DNA of 64,000 bases from a virus: the IMG/VR virus record IMGVR_UViG_3300042311_001406, positions 27,323 through 91,322 of that record. The stretch is one strand, 5' to 3'. Below are positions 15,214 to 23,196 of this stretch, one piece after another. Both the position numbers and the translations under genes were made by a program. Position 1 is the first letter of the stretch. Each line of letters begins with the position of its first letter. Below the pieces are notes generated by a model. That model had not been told where the DNA came from and searched no databases. It saw only the letters and a list, made by a program, of their open reading frames with translations.

Positions 15214-15606
15214 ATGACGTTCATCAAGAAGCTGTTCGATCGTATCGGCAACGTGTCGCCGCGCTGTGAGGCACCATCGGACACAGCCAGCATCGGCAAG
15301 ATTCTCGTCGATGCTGGCCGCATCTCAAGCGATCAGCTTCAAGAAGTCACCGTCTCCCAGAAGCACATTACAGAACGGGTCATCAGCGACGAGATACTGC
15401 GTCGCGGATGGGTCGACGAAGAAGACATGAAGCGCGCGCGCTCCATCCAAGCGAAAATTCAAGCTGGTGACGAGATGCGCGCCCAGATCGAAATCACCCA
15501 GATGCGCCTCAGTGAGGCCCTACGCGTCGAGAAGAACCTGAAGGCTGTCGTCAGGACCACGATGCCAATGCTCACGGCCATGAGCGCCATCTCCGCGGAC
15601 TCCTGA
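15214..15606 (+). CDS. MshEN/T2SSE-N-like domain protein
   Basis: 130 aa. After a short basic N-terminus, residues about 26-80 read 'SIGKILVDAGRISSDQLQEVTVSQKH...SDEILRRGWVDEEDMKRA'. This matches the two-repeat pattern of MshEN / type II secretion ATPase N-terminal domains (lGeiLve.Gli..eqL..al..Q). In bacteria some of these bind cyclic di-GMP. The C-terminal third is helical. No ATPase domain is present, so it would be a stand-alone sensor or decoy. It starts 3 nt after the preceding stop, with GGAG upstream. Confidence 0.5.
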   Translation: MTFIKKLFDRIGNVSPRCEAPSDTASIGKILVDAGRISSDQLQEVTVSQKHITERVISDEILRRGWVDEEDMKRARSIQAKIQAGDEMRAQIEITQMRLSEALRVEKNLKAVVRTTMPMLTAMSAISADS

Positions 15607-15699
15607 AGACAGACGCAGCCTCGGCGCTGTATGCGTCGACTTGGCACCATGATTCATGTAACCTTGCAGTCGCCAATGTTGGCGCCTTTGAGGTGAGTC
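15607..15699 (+). promoter_or_regulatory. Intergenic region with short hairpin
   Basis: 93 nt. It contains CGCCAA-TG-TTGGCG (about 15672-15685) just before a clear Shine-Dalgarno (GAGGTGA) for the next gene. A promoter is possible but no good -35/-10 pair is seen. Confidence 0.3.
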
Positions 15700-16104
15700 A
15701 TGGTGCTTCGAGTTGATGATGCTGTTCGTTCTGCTGTCGTGAACGCGATTCGCGACGCCATTGACGCTGGTGCTGGCGCCGGCCTCCTCCGCATCTACGC
15801 TGGCGCAAAGCCTGGCACCAAAGGTGCCGCTCCTGCAGGCCTTCTGCTGGCCGAGTTGACGCTGGCAGATCCTTGCGGTGTCACCACCACTGGCGTGCTC
15901 AACTTCACCGTGCCGTTCTCGGACACCAGCGCCAACAACAGCGGCACCGCGGCGTTCTTCTACCTGTGCACCAGCACCGGCGCGTACGTGGCGGAAGGCG
16001 ACATCGCCACCTCCGGCAGCGACCTGAACCTCGTGACGACATCGATCGTCGCTGGTCAGCCGGTGCAGGTGACGTCGTTCTCGTTCACCGCTGCCGGCGC
16101 CTGA
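15700..16104 (+). CDS. Small virion structural protein
   Basis: 134 aa. The sequence 'DAVRSAVVNAIRDAIDAGAGAGLLRIYAGAKPG...GLLLAELTLADPCG' followed by Thr/Ser/Gly/Ala-rich beta structure is of a type common in phage structural modules, where a short helix leads into a beta-sandwich. GAGGTGAGTC precedes ATG 15700. The exact place in the virion is unknown. The neighbours are fibre-like proteins. Confidence 0.6.
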   Translation: MVLRVDDAVRSAVVNAIRDAIDAGAGAGLLRIYAGAKPGTKGAAPAGLLLAELTLADPCGVTTTGVLNFTVPFSDTSANNSGTAAFFYLCTSTGAYVAEGDIATSGSDLNLVTTSIVAGQPVQVTSFSFTAAGA

Positions 16105-16132
16105 TCGCTCACACGACTGAAGGAGGTGGCCT

Positions 16133-16582
16133 ATGGCTGACGACGTCAACATTCCAGATGCAAGCGATGTCCCCACTCCGATCGCTACTGATGAGGTGGC
16201 TGCTCGGCATCATCAGCTCGTCAAAATGGAGTTTGGTGAGGACGGCGTGGCTACGCCTGTCAGCGCAGCCAACCCGATGCCGACCACGCTGTTCGGCGAG
16301 GTCGTTGAGCAGCTGTCGGCGATCCGCATGCTGCTGCAGTCGATGATGAAAGCAAGCATGGGCTCCCTCCCCGACGTCGCAGGCCGCATGCGCGTCAACG
16401 TCGAAACAGGATCAGTGGGTGTGAGTTCACTGCCAACGCTTGGCACGGTGACGACCGTGACGACGGTTGCATCCCAAACGAACCAGGTGAACATCGGCGG
16501 CCTTCCGGCCATCGAACAGATCCCATCCCTTATGCGCCTTGGCGCTGACTCGCTGCGCCGAAACATCACGGTGACACCATGA
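16133..16582 (+). CDS. Virion-associated protein of the fibre region
   Basis: 149 aa with one of the strongest ribosome-binding sites in the window (AAGGAGGTGG, 16121-16130). The N-terminal half is acidic and helical (DEVAARHHQLVKMEFGEDG, then EVVEQLSAIRMLLQSMMKA, a possible coiled coil). The C-terminal half is Thr/Val/Gly-rich (SLPTLGTVTTVTTVASQTNQVNIGG), like a fibre shaft. The stop overlaps the next ATG by 4 nt. Confidence 0.55.
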   Translation: MADDVNIPDASDVPTPIATDEVAARHHQLVKMEFGEDGVATPVSAANPMPTTLFGEVVEQLSAIRMLLQSMMKASMGSLPDVAGRMRVNVETGSVGVSSLPTLGTVTTVTTVASQTNQVNIGGLPAIEQIPSLMRLGADSLRRNITVTP

Positions 16583-18018
16583 CCACCACGAATGGCAATC
16601 GACCGATTTTGGATCTCAAGCGCTGGGAGTTCTGCGCGCCAGCGCCAGTAGCGTCCGCTGCTGGATCGTTTATCATGTCATCACGACACCACCGACAGCG
16701 TCAGCTGTACATCGTCAATGCGACGACGCACTACCTCTACATGCCGGAAGAAGATGGTTGGGTGCAGATTCCCAGCGGCGCGCTCGCGGGAACATTTGCG
16801 GCTGGTGCCTGCGGAACAGGCACAGCTGTTGGCCCATCAGGCACTGCAACAGTCGCGTCGACGACGTCGACGATCGTCAGCAACTTGAACCTGCAGCGCG
16901 ATCTCCGTGGCTACTCGTTGTTTGTGACGGGCGGCCCCAACGCGGGCGCAACGCTGAAGATCCTGAGCAACACGATTGGCGCCAACAGCGTGATCACGGT
17001 GGCCACACAAGGCACAGCGTTCAACGCTAGCACCACGTTCCGCTTGTTCACGCCTCGGTGGTACGTTCTCAACGCCATCACGGCATCAGGAACCACCACC
17101 GCGAACGTGTTCAAAATCTACGACCTGGCAACCAACACTTGGTCCGCCGCAGAAACAGGCGCAACTGACGGCGTTGCTCCAGCTGCAGTCATCGGCACCG
17201 ATGGAAAGCTGATCGCTACGCCATCATGGGTTGACGATGACTACGTGTCGTTCGCGACAGGGACCGCCACTGCAGGTGCGACCAGCACGTTGACGTTCGG
17301 CAGCGCAAACTGGGCTGTCAACCAGTGGGCCAACTCACAAGTCCGCATCTCGGCAGGCACAGGCGCTGGTCAGATTCGCAGCATCACTGCCAATACAGCA
17401 ACCGTGTTGACGGTAGCAGCGCCTTGGACCACTCCGCCAGATGGAACGTCGGTGTTCTCGATCGAAGGGAATGACGACTACATCTATTACACCGGATCTG
17501 GTGCCACCGCAGTCTTTCGATATTCGATTTTGTCGGGTGCTTGGCAGTCGATGACTGCTCGTGGCGGTGCACCTGGGGCCGGCATGTCTGGTCATTGGAT
17601 CTATGAGGTCGATGATCCGGCGTGGAACCTTCCAAATGCCATTTTGAATGGTCGGTACATCTACTCGTTCCGCGGCGCCAACGGCGCTGTGCTGGATCGG
17701 TACGACATTGCCGCCAATACCTGGACGACGTTGTCGTATGCGCCTGCTGCAGAGTTGATCAACACAGGCGCTAAGCACGTCTACCGAAAAAACTTCATCT
17801 ACACCCAGCAGCTCAACACGGGTCGATGGTTGGTGTTCAACATCGTCACCAGCGGACAAAACGGCTTTTCCACGATGATGTACACTCAGGGAGCCGCAGT
17901 CGTTGGCGACACAGCCTTCGATGTACACTACCGAGACGGCACAACTCAGATCGACTATGTGTACATGCTGTTGAACACGTCGACGGTTTTGCTGCGGTGC
18001 ATGATCATCAACGACTGA
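16579..18018 (+). CDS. Structural protein with Kelch-like repeats
   Basis: 479 aa. The beta-rich sequence contains YDLATNTWSA and YDIAANTWTTLSYAPAAE, typical Kelch blade signatures, plus 'LYMPEEDGWVQIPSG' and 'FRYSILSGAWQSMTARGG', so several blades of a beta-propeller are likely. Between them are Ser/Thr/Ala/Gly-rich stretches. Kelch propellers mediate protein or glycan binding, so a receptor-binding or tail-tip role is plausible. It is coupled to the gene upstream. The next gene starts 17 nt later. Confidence 0.6.
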   Translation: MTTTNGNRPILDLKRWEFCAPAPVASAAGSFIMSSRHHRQRQLYIVNATTHYLYMPEEDGWVQIPSGALAGTFAAGACGTGTAVGPSGTATVASTTSTIVSNLNLQRDLRGYSLFVTGGPNAGATLKILSNTIGANSVITVATQGTAFNASTTFRLFTPRWYVLNAITASGTTTANVFKIYDLATNTWSAAETGATDGVAPAAVIGTDGKLIATPSWVDDDYVSFATGTATAGATSTLTFGSANWAVNQWANSQVRISAGTGAGQIRSITANTATVLTVAAPWTTPPDGTSVFSIEGNDDYIYYTGSGATAVFRYSILSGAWQSMTARGGAPGAGMSGHWIYEVDDPAWNLPNAILNGRYIYSFRGANGAVLDRYDIAANTWTTLSYAPAAELINTGAKHVYRKNFIYTQQLNTGRWLVFNIVTSGQNGFSTMMYTQGAAVVGDTAFDVHYRDGTTQIDYVYMLLNTSTVLLRCMIIND

Positions 18019-18034
18019 TCTGTGAGGTGACGTC

Positions 18035-19633
18035 GTGACACTGCTGCTCCTGCTGTCAGGGCGAAGGGCGAGTGCCGCCAGCGGTGTTACCGGCACTGGC
18101 GCCATCACGCTTGGCATCAACGAGACGGGTGTTGGCTCACCTGTCATCGTCGCCACTGGTGGTGCCGGCAGCTTGGGTGTGGTGGTGGCTGGCGCTGGCA
18201 CCGCTGGCGCTGCCCCCATCACCGGCACTGGCTCTATCGCCCTTGGCTTTGCCGAGGCTGGTGCTGGCGCTCCAGTTGTCACAGGCGCTGGCACTGGTGT
18301 CTTGGGTCTCACCGAGACTGGTACTGGTAGCAGCACGGTTACAGGCGCTGGTACTGGTGCCCTTGGCATCACTGAGGCTGGTGCTGGCGCTCCAGTTGTT
18401 ACTGGCTCTGGTGCCATCGCCATGGGCCTCGCCGAAGCTGGTGCCGGCAGCAGCACGGTCACAGGCGTAGGCGCAGTCACGACGATTAGCTTGACGCCTG
18501 CGGCAGCGGGGTCGCCGGTTGTCGCAGGTTCTGGCGCCATTGCCCTGGGGACAACGGTCTCAGGCGTCGGTGGTTCCTCGACAGCCGGGGCTGGCGCGAT
18601 TTCCTTGGGGATCGCGGTCGCTGGTGCAGGAAACAGCACGGTCGTCGGCACGGGCGCCATTGCGCTTTCGATCACACCTGCTGGCGTTGGACGCCCAATC
18701 GGCACTGGCACTGGTGCCATCGCGATCGGCCTATCACAGGCGGCAGCGGGATCGCCCGTCGTCAAAGGCGATGGTGCCGCCACCGTCGTCGGCATCACGC
18801 CGACCGGCTCTGGCCGTCCCATCGTCACCGGCGCTGGGTCCATTGGACTTGGTCTCGCCGTCAGCGGTGCCGGAGCACAAGCATCAGCAGCCAGTGGCGC
18901 CGTCACTCTGGGCGTCACGCCAGCCGGCGCTGGCTCGTCGGTGGTCACCGGTGCCGCAACAGCTCAGACCATTGGTCTCGCGGCTGCTGGCGCTGGCGCT
19001 CCGGTTCAGCGCGGTACTGGCAGCAGCGTCATTGGCTTCAGCGCCAGCGGCACCGCCTCCGTCATCGTCGCCGGCAGCGGCGGCCCCAGTGTTGGCCTCG
19101 CGGTTGCCGCCAGCGGAACCGTCGTTGTTCCCGGCACAGCCGCCATCCCCGTCGGCCTGTCGTCGACAGGCATCGGCGGCATGGTTGTCGTCGGCACAGC
19201 TGCCGGCAGCATGGGCCTGTCGTCGACTGGTTCAGGCGCGCCAGTCCTCCAGGGCAGTGCTGCATCTACTGTCGGCGCACTGACTTCCAACGGCGCAGGT
19301 AGCCCCGTCGTCAACGGTCAAGGATCGGCTGGCACTGACTTCTCTGTTTCTGGCGTCGGTGATCCAGTTGTCTCTGGCAGCAGCCAGGTCACTGTTGAGC
19401 TGTCGTCATCTGGCGACGTCAACATCACCATCCTGGGCGACGGGAACACTGTCGTAGGATTTGAGGCCACAGGCGAAGGTCGTGTCCTCAATACGACGTA
19501 CTTTGGAATCATTCTCGGATCGATTGAGGATTTGAGCGTTCTCTCTTGCTCCATCTCCGACGAAAGAGAAGAGATCTTCGCGACCGTCGACAACGATGCC
19601 ACCGTCATCGCGACATCAATCGAAATGCTGTAG
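18035..19633 (+). CDS. Gly/Ala/Ser-rich repetitive fibre protein
   Basis: 532 aa starting at GTG 18035 with GAGGTGA upstream. Residues about 12-490 consist of about 23 tandem units of 19-22 residues, each close to [AS]-P/S-V-V-x-G-x-G-[TA]-[GI]-x-x-[LV]-G-[LI]-x-x-[AT]-G-[AV]-G. Alternate units begin APVVTG and SSTVTG. The unit suits two short beta-strands with a tight Gly turn, as in a beta-solenoid or trimeric shaft. The last about 45 residues (LGSIEDLSVLSCSISDEREEIFATVDND) are non-repetitive and may be the tip. Repeat number is likely to vary between relatives. Confidence 0.8.
   Translation: MTLLLLLSGRRASAASGVTGTGAITLGINETGVGSPVIVATGGAGSLGVVVAGAGTAGAAPITGTGSIALGFAEAGAGAPVVTGAGTGVLGLTETGTGSSTVTGAGTGALGITEAGAGAPVVTGSGAIAMGLAEAGAGSSTVTGVGAVTTISLTPAAAGSPVVAGSGAIALGTTVSGVGGSSTAGAGAISLGIAVAGAGNSTVVGTGAIALSITPAGVGRPIGTGTGAIAIGLSQAAAGSPVVKGDGAATVVGITPTGSGRPIVTGAGSIGLGLAVSGAGAQASAASGAVTLGVTPAGAGSSVVTGAATAQTIGLAAAGAGAPVQRGTGSSVIGFSASGTASVIVAGSGGPSVGLAVAASGTVVVPGTAAIPVGLSSTGIGGMVVVGTAAGSMGLSSTGSGAPVLQGSAASTVGALTSNGAGSPVVNGQGSAGTDFSVSGVGDPVVSGSSQVTVELSSSGDVNITILGDGNTVVGFEATGEGRVLNTTYFGIILGSIEDLSVLSCSISDEREEIFATVDNDATVIATSIEML
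18070..19500 (+). repeat. About 23 tandem coding repeats of roughly 60 bp
   Basis: Degenerate in-frame repeats within the fibre gene. Segments such as GAGGCTGGTGCTGGCGCTCC recur with few changes near 18255 and 18373. They encode the 20-residue units described for the host gene. Confidence 0.75.
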
Positions 19634-19671
19634 GCGGCACAGCAGCACAACACTGTTCACCGGAGCCAGAG

Positions 19672-20118
19672 ATGACCTACAGCGAGATGTCACCAAAAAC
19701 CCGTCTTCGGATGCTTGTTCGCGGCGATAGCTTTCGCTGGAAGCTGACATGCACGTCGCCAAATCCGTCGCCAGGTTCCGATGCGATTGGTCCGAGGTTT
19801 GATCTCACAGGTGTCTTGATCATCTTCACCATGAAGCTGTGGCGGGCAGATGGCGGCAGCGTCAGCACTGACCGCATCATCATCCGCAAAAGCAGCGACG
19901 ACACTGATGAGATTTCAGTTCTTGATCAACTGTCTGATGTAACGATCGGCCAGTGTGTCATCAAAGGAAATCCAGACGACACGCAGTACCTTGAGCCTGG
20001 TGTCTACCGCTACGACATCAGGCTCCATCTGACCAATGGAGAACGCATCACCGTCATCAGCGATGAGATCTACGTTCGAGGTGATGTAGGCTCAGCAGAG
20101 GACAACACGACGCCATGA
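19672..20118 (+). CDS. BppU-like beta-sandwich tail protein (tentative)
   Basis: 148 aa. ATG 19672 has GGAG (19662-19665) in front. The frame extends further upstream only as a shadow. The sequence 'RGDSFRWKLTCTSPNP...FDLTGVLIIFTMK...YLEPGVYRYDIRLHLTNGERITVISDEIYV' is the pattern of small beta-sandwich domains of baseplate or fibre-base proteins (G.y.Ydi.....G...t...G...i). It probably sits beside the repetitive fibre. Confidence 0.5.
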   Translation: MTYSEMSPKTRLRMLVRGDSFRWKLTCTSPNPSPGSDAIGPRFDLTGVLIIFTMKLWRADGGSVSTDRIIIRKSSDDTDEISVLDQLSDVTIGQCVIKGNPDDTQYLEPGVYRYDIRLHLTNGERITVISDEIYVRGDVGSAEDNTTP

Positions 20119-20132
20119 CGGAAAGTTGGTGT

Positions 20133-20161
20133 TTGTGGAACACCGCTGCGCATGGTGATAA
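20133..20161 (+). promoter_or_regulatory. Candidate promoter
   Basis: TTGTGG (20133-20138), 17 nt, TGATAA (20156-20161), 44 nt before the next ATG. Confidence 0.35.
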
Positions 20162-20205
20162 GCTCTCATGGACTTCACAACCGTTCCCGCTGACAGGAGG
20201 ACCAC

Positions 20206-20805
20206 ATGCCGATTCTCAAGATGAAACTGCTCGAAGCCGACAGCGCTCCCGAGCTGCAGACCAAGATCAACGCCCTCGTCGCTGCCGACTCCATCGTCAA
20301 CGGCCTTCGTGGCATGGCGCTCTCGGCGTACCGCGCCGCCGACCTCGACACGCAGATGGTGGCCTGCTTGGCCTACGCGGGCACCGATCTTCCGGCTGGT
20401 GCCGGCAAGACCTCGAACGTGAAGGTCCTGTCCGTCGAAGGCAACACGTTGGCCAAAGCCCAGGCCGCCCTTGATCTGGCGCTCAGCGAAGTGCTGCAGG
20501 CCACCAACGCCACCGGCAACGCGAACACCAACCCCGGCGACATCAACGTCACCGGCAACATGTTCCTCGCTGGCGACGTCGGCCGCAAGATCCGCATCGG
20601 CGGCGCCTTGCGCACGATCACGGCCTTCACGAGCACGACCCGCGTCACCTACTCGGGTGCCGCCATCGCCGGTACCGGCCTGACCGTCGAGCTCCTGGGC
20701 GCCGAAGTCCTGCAGCCCGATGGCATCTGCGTCTCGGCATTCAAGGACCAGAACGGCGGCTCGCGCATCGCCCTGCTGGTGGCTGTCAGCGGCGAACAGC
20801 TCTGA
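20206..20805 (+). CDS. Abundant-type structural protein
   Basis: 199 aa with a strong AGGAGG site (about 20193-20198) and good GC-rich codon choice, suggesting high expression. The N-terminal half is helical (SAPELQTKINALVAADSIVNGLRGMALSAYRA, then LAKAQAALDLALSEVLQATN). The C-terminal half is beta-rich (DVGRKIRIGGALRTITAFTSTTRVTYSG...TVELLGAEVL). No catalytic motif is seen. It is flanked by a candidate promoter and a strong terminator, so it is probably a single-gene unit. Possibly a fibre or head-decoration protein. Confidence 0.6.
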   Translation: MPILKMKLLEADSAPELQTKINALVAADSIVNGLRGMALSAYRAADLDTQMVACLAYAGTDLPAGAGKTSNVKVLSVEGNTLAKAQAALDLALSEVLQATNATGNANTNPGDINVTGNMFLAGDVGRKIRIGGALRTITAFTSTTRVTYSGAAIAGTGLTVELLGAEVLQPDGICVSAFKDQNGGSRIALLVAVSGEQL

Positions 20806-20841
20806 GCCCGGTGGCTCAACAGCGGTGAGCAGACAGTGGGT

Positions 20842-20875
20842 GACGGCGGCCAGCAATGGTCGCCGTCGCTCTTTT
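20842..20875 (+). terminator. Rho-independent terminator
   Basis: GACGGCGGCCA / TGGTCGCCGTC stem of 11 pairs (one G-U) closed by a GCAA tetraloop (20842-20867), followed by GCTCTTTTG. It ends the 199-aa gene. Confidence 0.75.
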
Positions 20876-20906
20876 GTGGGACAGGTGGCCGTGGTACGGT
20901 CGCGCC

Positions 20907-21239
20907 ATGTCGCTCATCCCGCCGCCGCTTCCGCGCCTCAGCAGCCTTCCCGAGGTGTCGCTTGTGACCTGGAACCCAGTGAGCAAGTGCATTCACCGAG
21001 CGAACAAACTCATCGAAGCGCAGGGCGTGCAGTTCGAGTGCCCGTGTGGCGAAGGCCACATGATCTGCATCTGGTTCCACACGCCGCCAGTGCTCCCGCC
21101 TGCCAGCAGCGACTCGCCGCCGAACGAGAAGCGCTGGGAGCATGGCGGCACCAGCCTCGAAGACCTCAGCCTCTGGCCGTCTATCCTGCTGCCGTGCTGG
21201 CATGGCTTCATTGAAAACGGCGCCGTGAAGTCGGTCTGA
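20907..21239 (+). CDS. DUF6527-like small zinc-site protein
   Basis: 110 aa. The pattern FECPCGEGHMICIWF ... RWEHGGTSLEDLSLWPSILLPCWHGFIENGAV matches DUF6527-type proteins, with CPCG, an LxPSI element and a C.HGfI..G segment that together could bind a metal. Relatives occur widely in phages and, elsewhere, next to ubiquitin-like gene sets. Their biochemical role is not settled. ATG 20907 lacks a Shine-Dalgarno but follows a TACGGT box (20895-20900) by 6 nt, suggesting a leaderless message. Confidence 0.6.
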   Translation: MSLIPPPLPRLSSLPEVSLVTWNPVSKCIHRANKLIEAQGVQFECPCGEGHMICIWFHTPPVLPPASSDSPPNEKRWEHGGTSLEDLSLWPSILLPCWHGFIENGAVKSV

Positions 21240-21271
21240 CCAACAACGATCTCGATCCGGAGCACACGCAC

Positions 21272-22978
21272 ATGCCATTCCGATCAGAGCAGCAGCGTCG
21301 TCTCTTCTACGCCCTCCGACGGAAAGGCGAGATGAGCCAGCACACCATCGACAAGTGGAACGAAGAGACCAAGCAGAAGCAGGACGGGAAGCCGCTGCCA
21401 CGCCGTGTGAAGCAGGCCGCCGCTGCGCTGGTTCCGCCTGAGGAAGTTCGAGCCGCCGCACGCCGCGGACTCGCTGCACGCCGAGCGGCCCCGCAGAGTC
21501 AGCGTGGCGGCCTCACCGCCAGCCAGGCGAGTGCCCAGGGCATTGGCAGCGGTGTGGTGCGCGCACAGACCCTGGCCAGCGGCCGTGGCGTCAGCCCCGA
21601 AACCGTGAAGCGCATGCACTCGTTCTTCAGCCGCCACCGGAAGAACAAAGACACGCCACGTGGACGCATCGCCTGGGACCTCTGGGGTGGCGACCCCGGC
21701 GCCCGCTGGGCCGCCAGCCAGGTCGCTGCCATGAAGTCCTCCACCACCACCTCCTCAGCCAAGAGCCACGCCATGAAGACCACGAAGACTGCCGCCAGCA
21801 TGGAGCAGACGTTGCAGGGCGCCATCAGTGGCGCGATCGGCGGCGCCCTGATTGGCAGCCGTCGCAGCTTGGACGACGCTGTTGTCCGCGGCATGGTGCA
21901 GGGCGCCGTGACCGGAGCACTGGCTGGCGGCGCTGCGGCACAAGCCACACGTGACCAGCGCGCCCACTTTGGTGCCGGTGTCGTCGGCGGCTACCTCGGC
22001 AGCCGGGGGCCGCGCGGCGAGAGCCGGCCGCAAGTGCACGTCCGCATGGACCGCCACAACACAGGAACACCGGAGAGCTTTGTGACCGAAAAGCACGCTG
22101 CAGCATCTGAGCTTCGTCGTCGCCACCACGTGAAGCTGGCCGACGCCATGGCACGTGCAGTTCAATCAGGTAAGCTTCGCTCATTGGCGAATGCGGCATC
22201 GTCGATCAACAACAAAAGTCCTCACCCTGTCCTGCGTGGTGGAACAGTTCTGAGCGGTCTTGAGGCAATGAAGTATTACCCAAGAGGGTCCAATGCTTAC
22301 AACGGACAAGATGTTCGCCTTATGCGGCTGGCGCTGAAGAAATCACGAGATGCAAAATCTGCCGCTTCTGCCGATCGTAGACAGTACCTCCGGGAGGCTC
22401 TTGAGCGAAATCTCCGGAAGAAAACAAATACCACCATCACGCATGGATCTGTGAAGCTCGCCGAGGGCAATTTTGGCCATGGCGCCGAACTCGCGGGTCT
22501 GGCAATGCTGGCGGCCCCCAGCATTCAGCACTTCCGCAAGAAGCCCATGAGCGATCGCACCAGCCACAAGATCAACGCCGCAGGCCTGGCCGTGCTCGCC
22601 GCTCCGAGCCTGTTGGAGCTGGCGAAGCGCCACAAGAAGACGGCTGCCACCAAAGATGACGGCCAGACGCAGAAGCGCCTTGGCATCGGAGCAGCTCTTG
22701 CTGGCACTGGTTTGCAAATCGCGCATAATTACAAGCATCGAAACAACCGACACATGAATTACCTGAACCCAGTGAACCTTGCAGGGCATGTGATCCAAGC
22801 TGCCGGTTGGGCTGCTTACGCCAACGGAAAACAGAAATCACAAAAGAAGACCGCTGCCGAACGCCGAACCCCCGCCGAAGTCGAAGCGCGCCGCAAAGCT
22901 CGCATCGCACAGGCTCGCGCCAACACCAAGAAGCGCCCGTCATCGGATGATGATTGTGGCGACCATGAGTACCGATGA
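21272..22978 (+). CDS. Large basic virion-type protein with WALLWGGD-like domain
   Basis: 568 aa. It begins MPFRSEQQRRLFYALRRKG, a start typical of phage internal or head proteins. Residues about 62-150 contain 'AARRGLAARRA..SQRGGLT...GIGSGVVRAQTLASGRGVSPETVKRMHSFFSRHRKNK...RGRIAWDLWGGDPGARWA', a conserved phage domain of unknown function. A Gly/Ala membrane-like segment follows (about 176-225). The motif KTAAS, KTAAT and KKTAAE appears three times. The protein is very basic, so DNA contact inside the head is plausible. The start has GGAG 11 nt upstream. Confidence 0.65.
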   Translation: MPFRSEQQRRLFYALRRKGEMSQHTIDKWNEETKQKQDGKPLPRRVKQAAAALVPPEEVRAAARRGLAARRAAPQSQRGGLTASQASAQGIGSGVVRAQTLASGRGVSPETVKRMHSFFSRHRKNKDTPRGRIAWDLWGGDPGARWAASQVAAMKSSTTTSSAKSHAMKTTKTAASMEQTLQGAISGAIGGALIGSRRSLDDAVVRGMVQGAVTGALAGGAAAQATRDQRAHFGAGVVGGYLGSRGPRGESRPQVHVRMDRHNTGTPESFVTEKHAAASELRRRHHVKLADAMARAVQSGKLRSLANAASSINNKSPHPVLRGGTVLSGLEAMKYYPRGSNAYNGQDVRLMRLALKKSRDAKSAASADRRQYLREALERNLRKKTNTTITHGSVKLAEGNFGHGAELAGLAMLAAPSIQHFRKKPMSDRTSHKINAAGLAVLAAPSLLELAKRHKKTAATKDDGQTQKRLGIGAALAGTGLQIAHNYKHRNNRHMNYLNPVNLAGHVIQAAGWAAYANGKQKSQKKTAAERRTPAEVEARRKARIAQARANTKKRPSSDDDCGDHEYR

Positions 22979-23196
22979 TCAACATGTTCAAGAAAGCCTG
23001 GTCGTGGATCGTCATCTTCTACCAGACCGCTGTCTTCCTTCGTGACCGCAACACGGAAGCTCGCCTGCGCTCTGCGCGTGAGCTCGACGACACCAACCCA
23101 GACCTGAAGACGAGGATCGACCATGAAGCCACAACCGAGCCTGGGGCGCATGCTGTTGGCGACGTCCGGCATGTTGGTCGAGAAGACAGCGTCTGA
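22975..23196 (+). CDS. Possible small membrane protein
   Basis: 73 aa. ATG 22975 overlaps the previous stop (ATGA). MFKKAWSWIVIFYQTAVFLRDRN could be one membrane segment. It overlaps the next gene by 74 nt, and its C-terminal third looks like out-of-frame sequence, so the gene is uncertain. Confidence 0.4.
   Translation: MINMFKKAWSWIVIFYQTAVFLRDRNTEARLRSARELDDTNPDLKTRIDHEATTEPGAHAVGDVRHVGREDSV

Noticed and set aside
15640-15670. Sigma54-type promoter (TTGGCACCATGATTCAT)
   Set aside because: The -24 part fits but the -12 part lacks the required GC. A single near-match is not enough.
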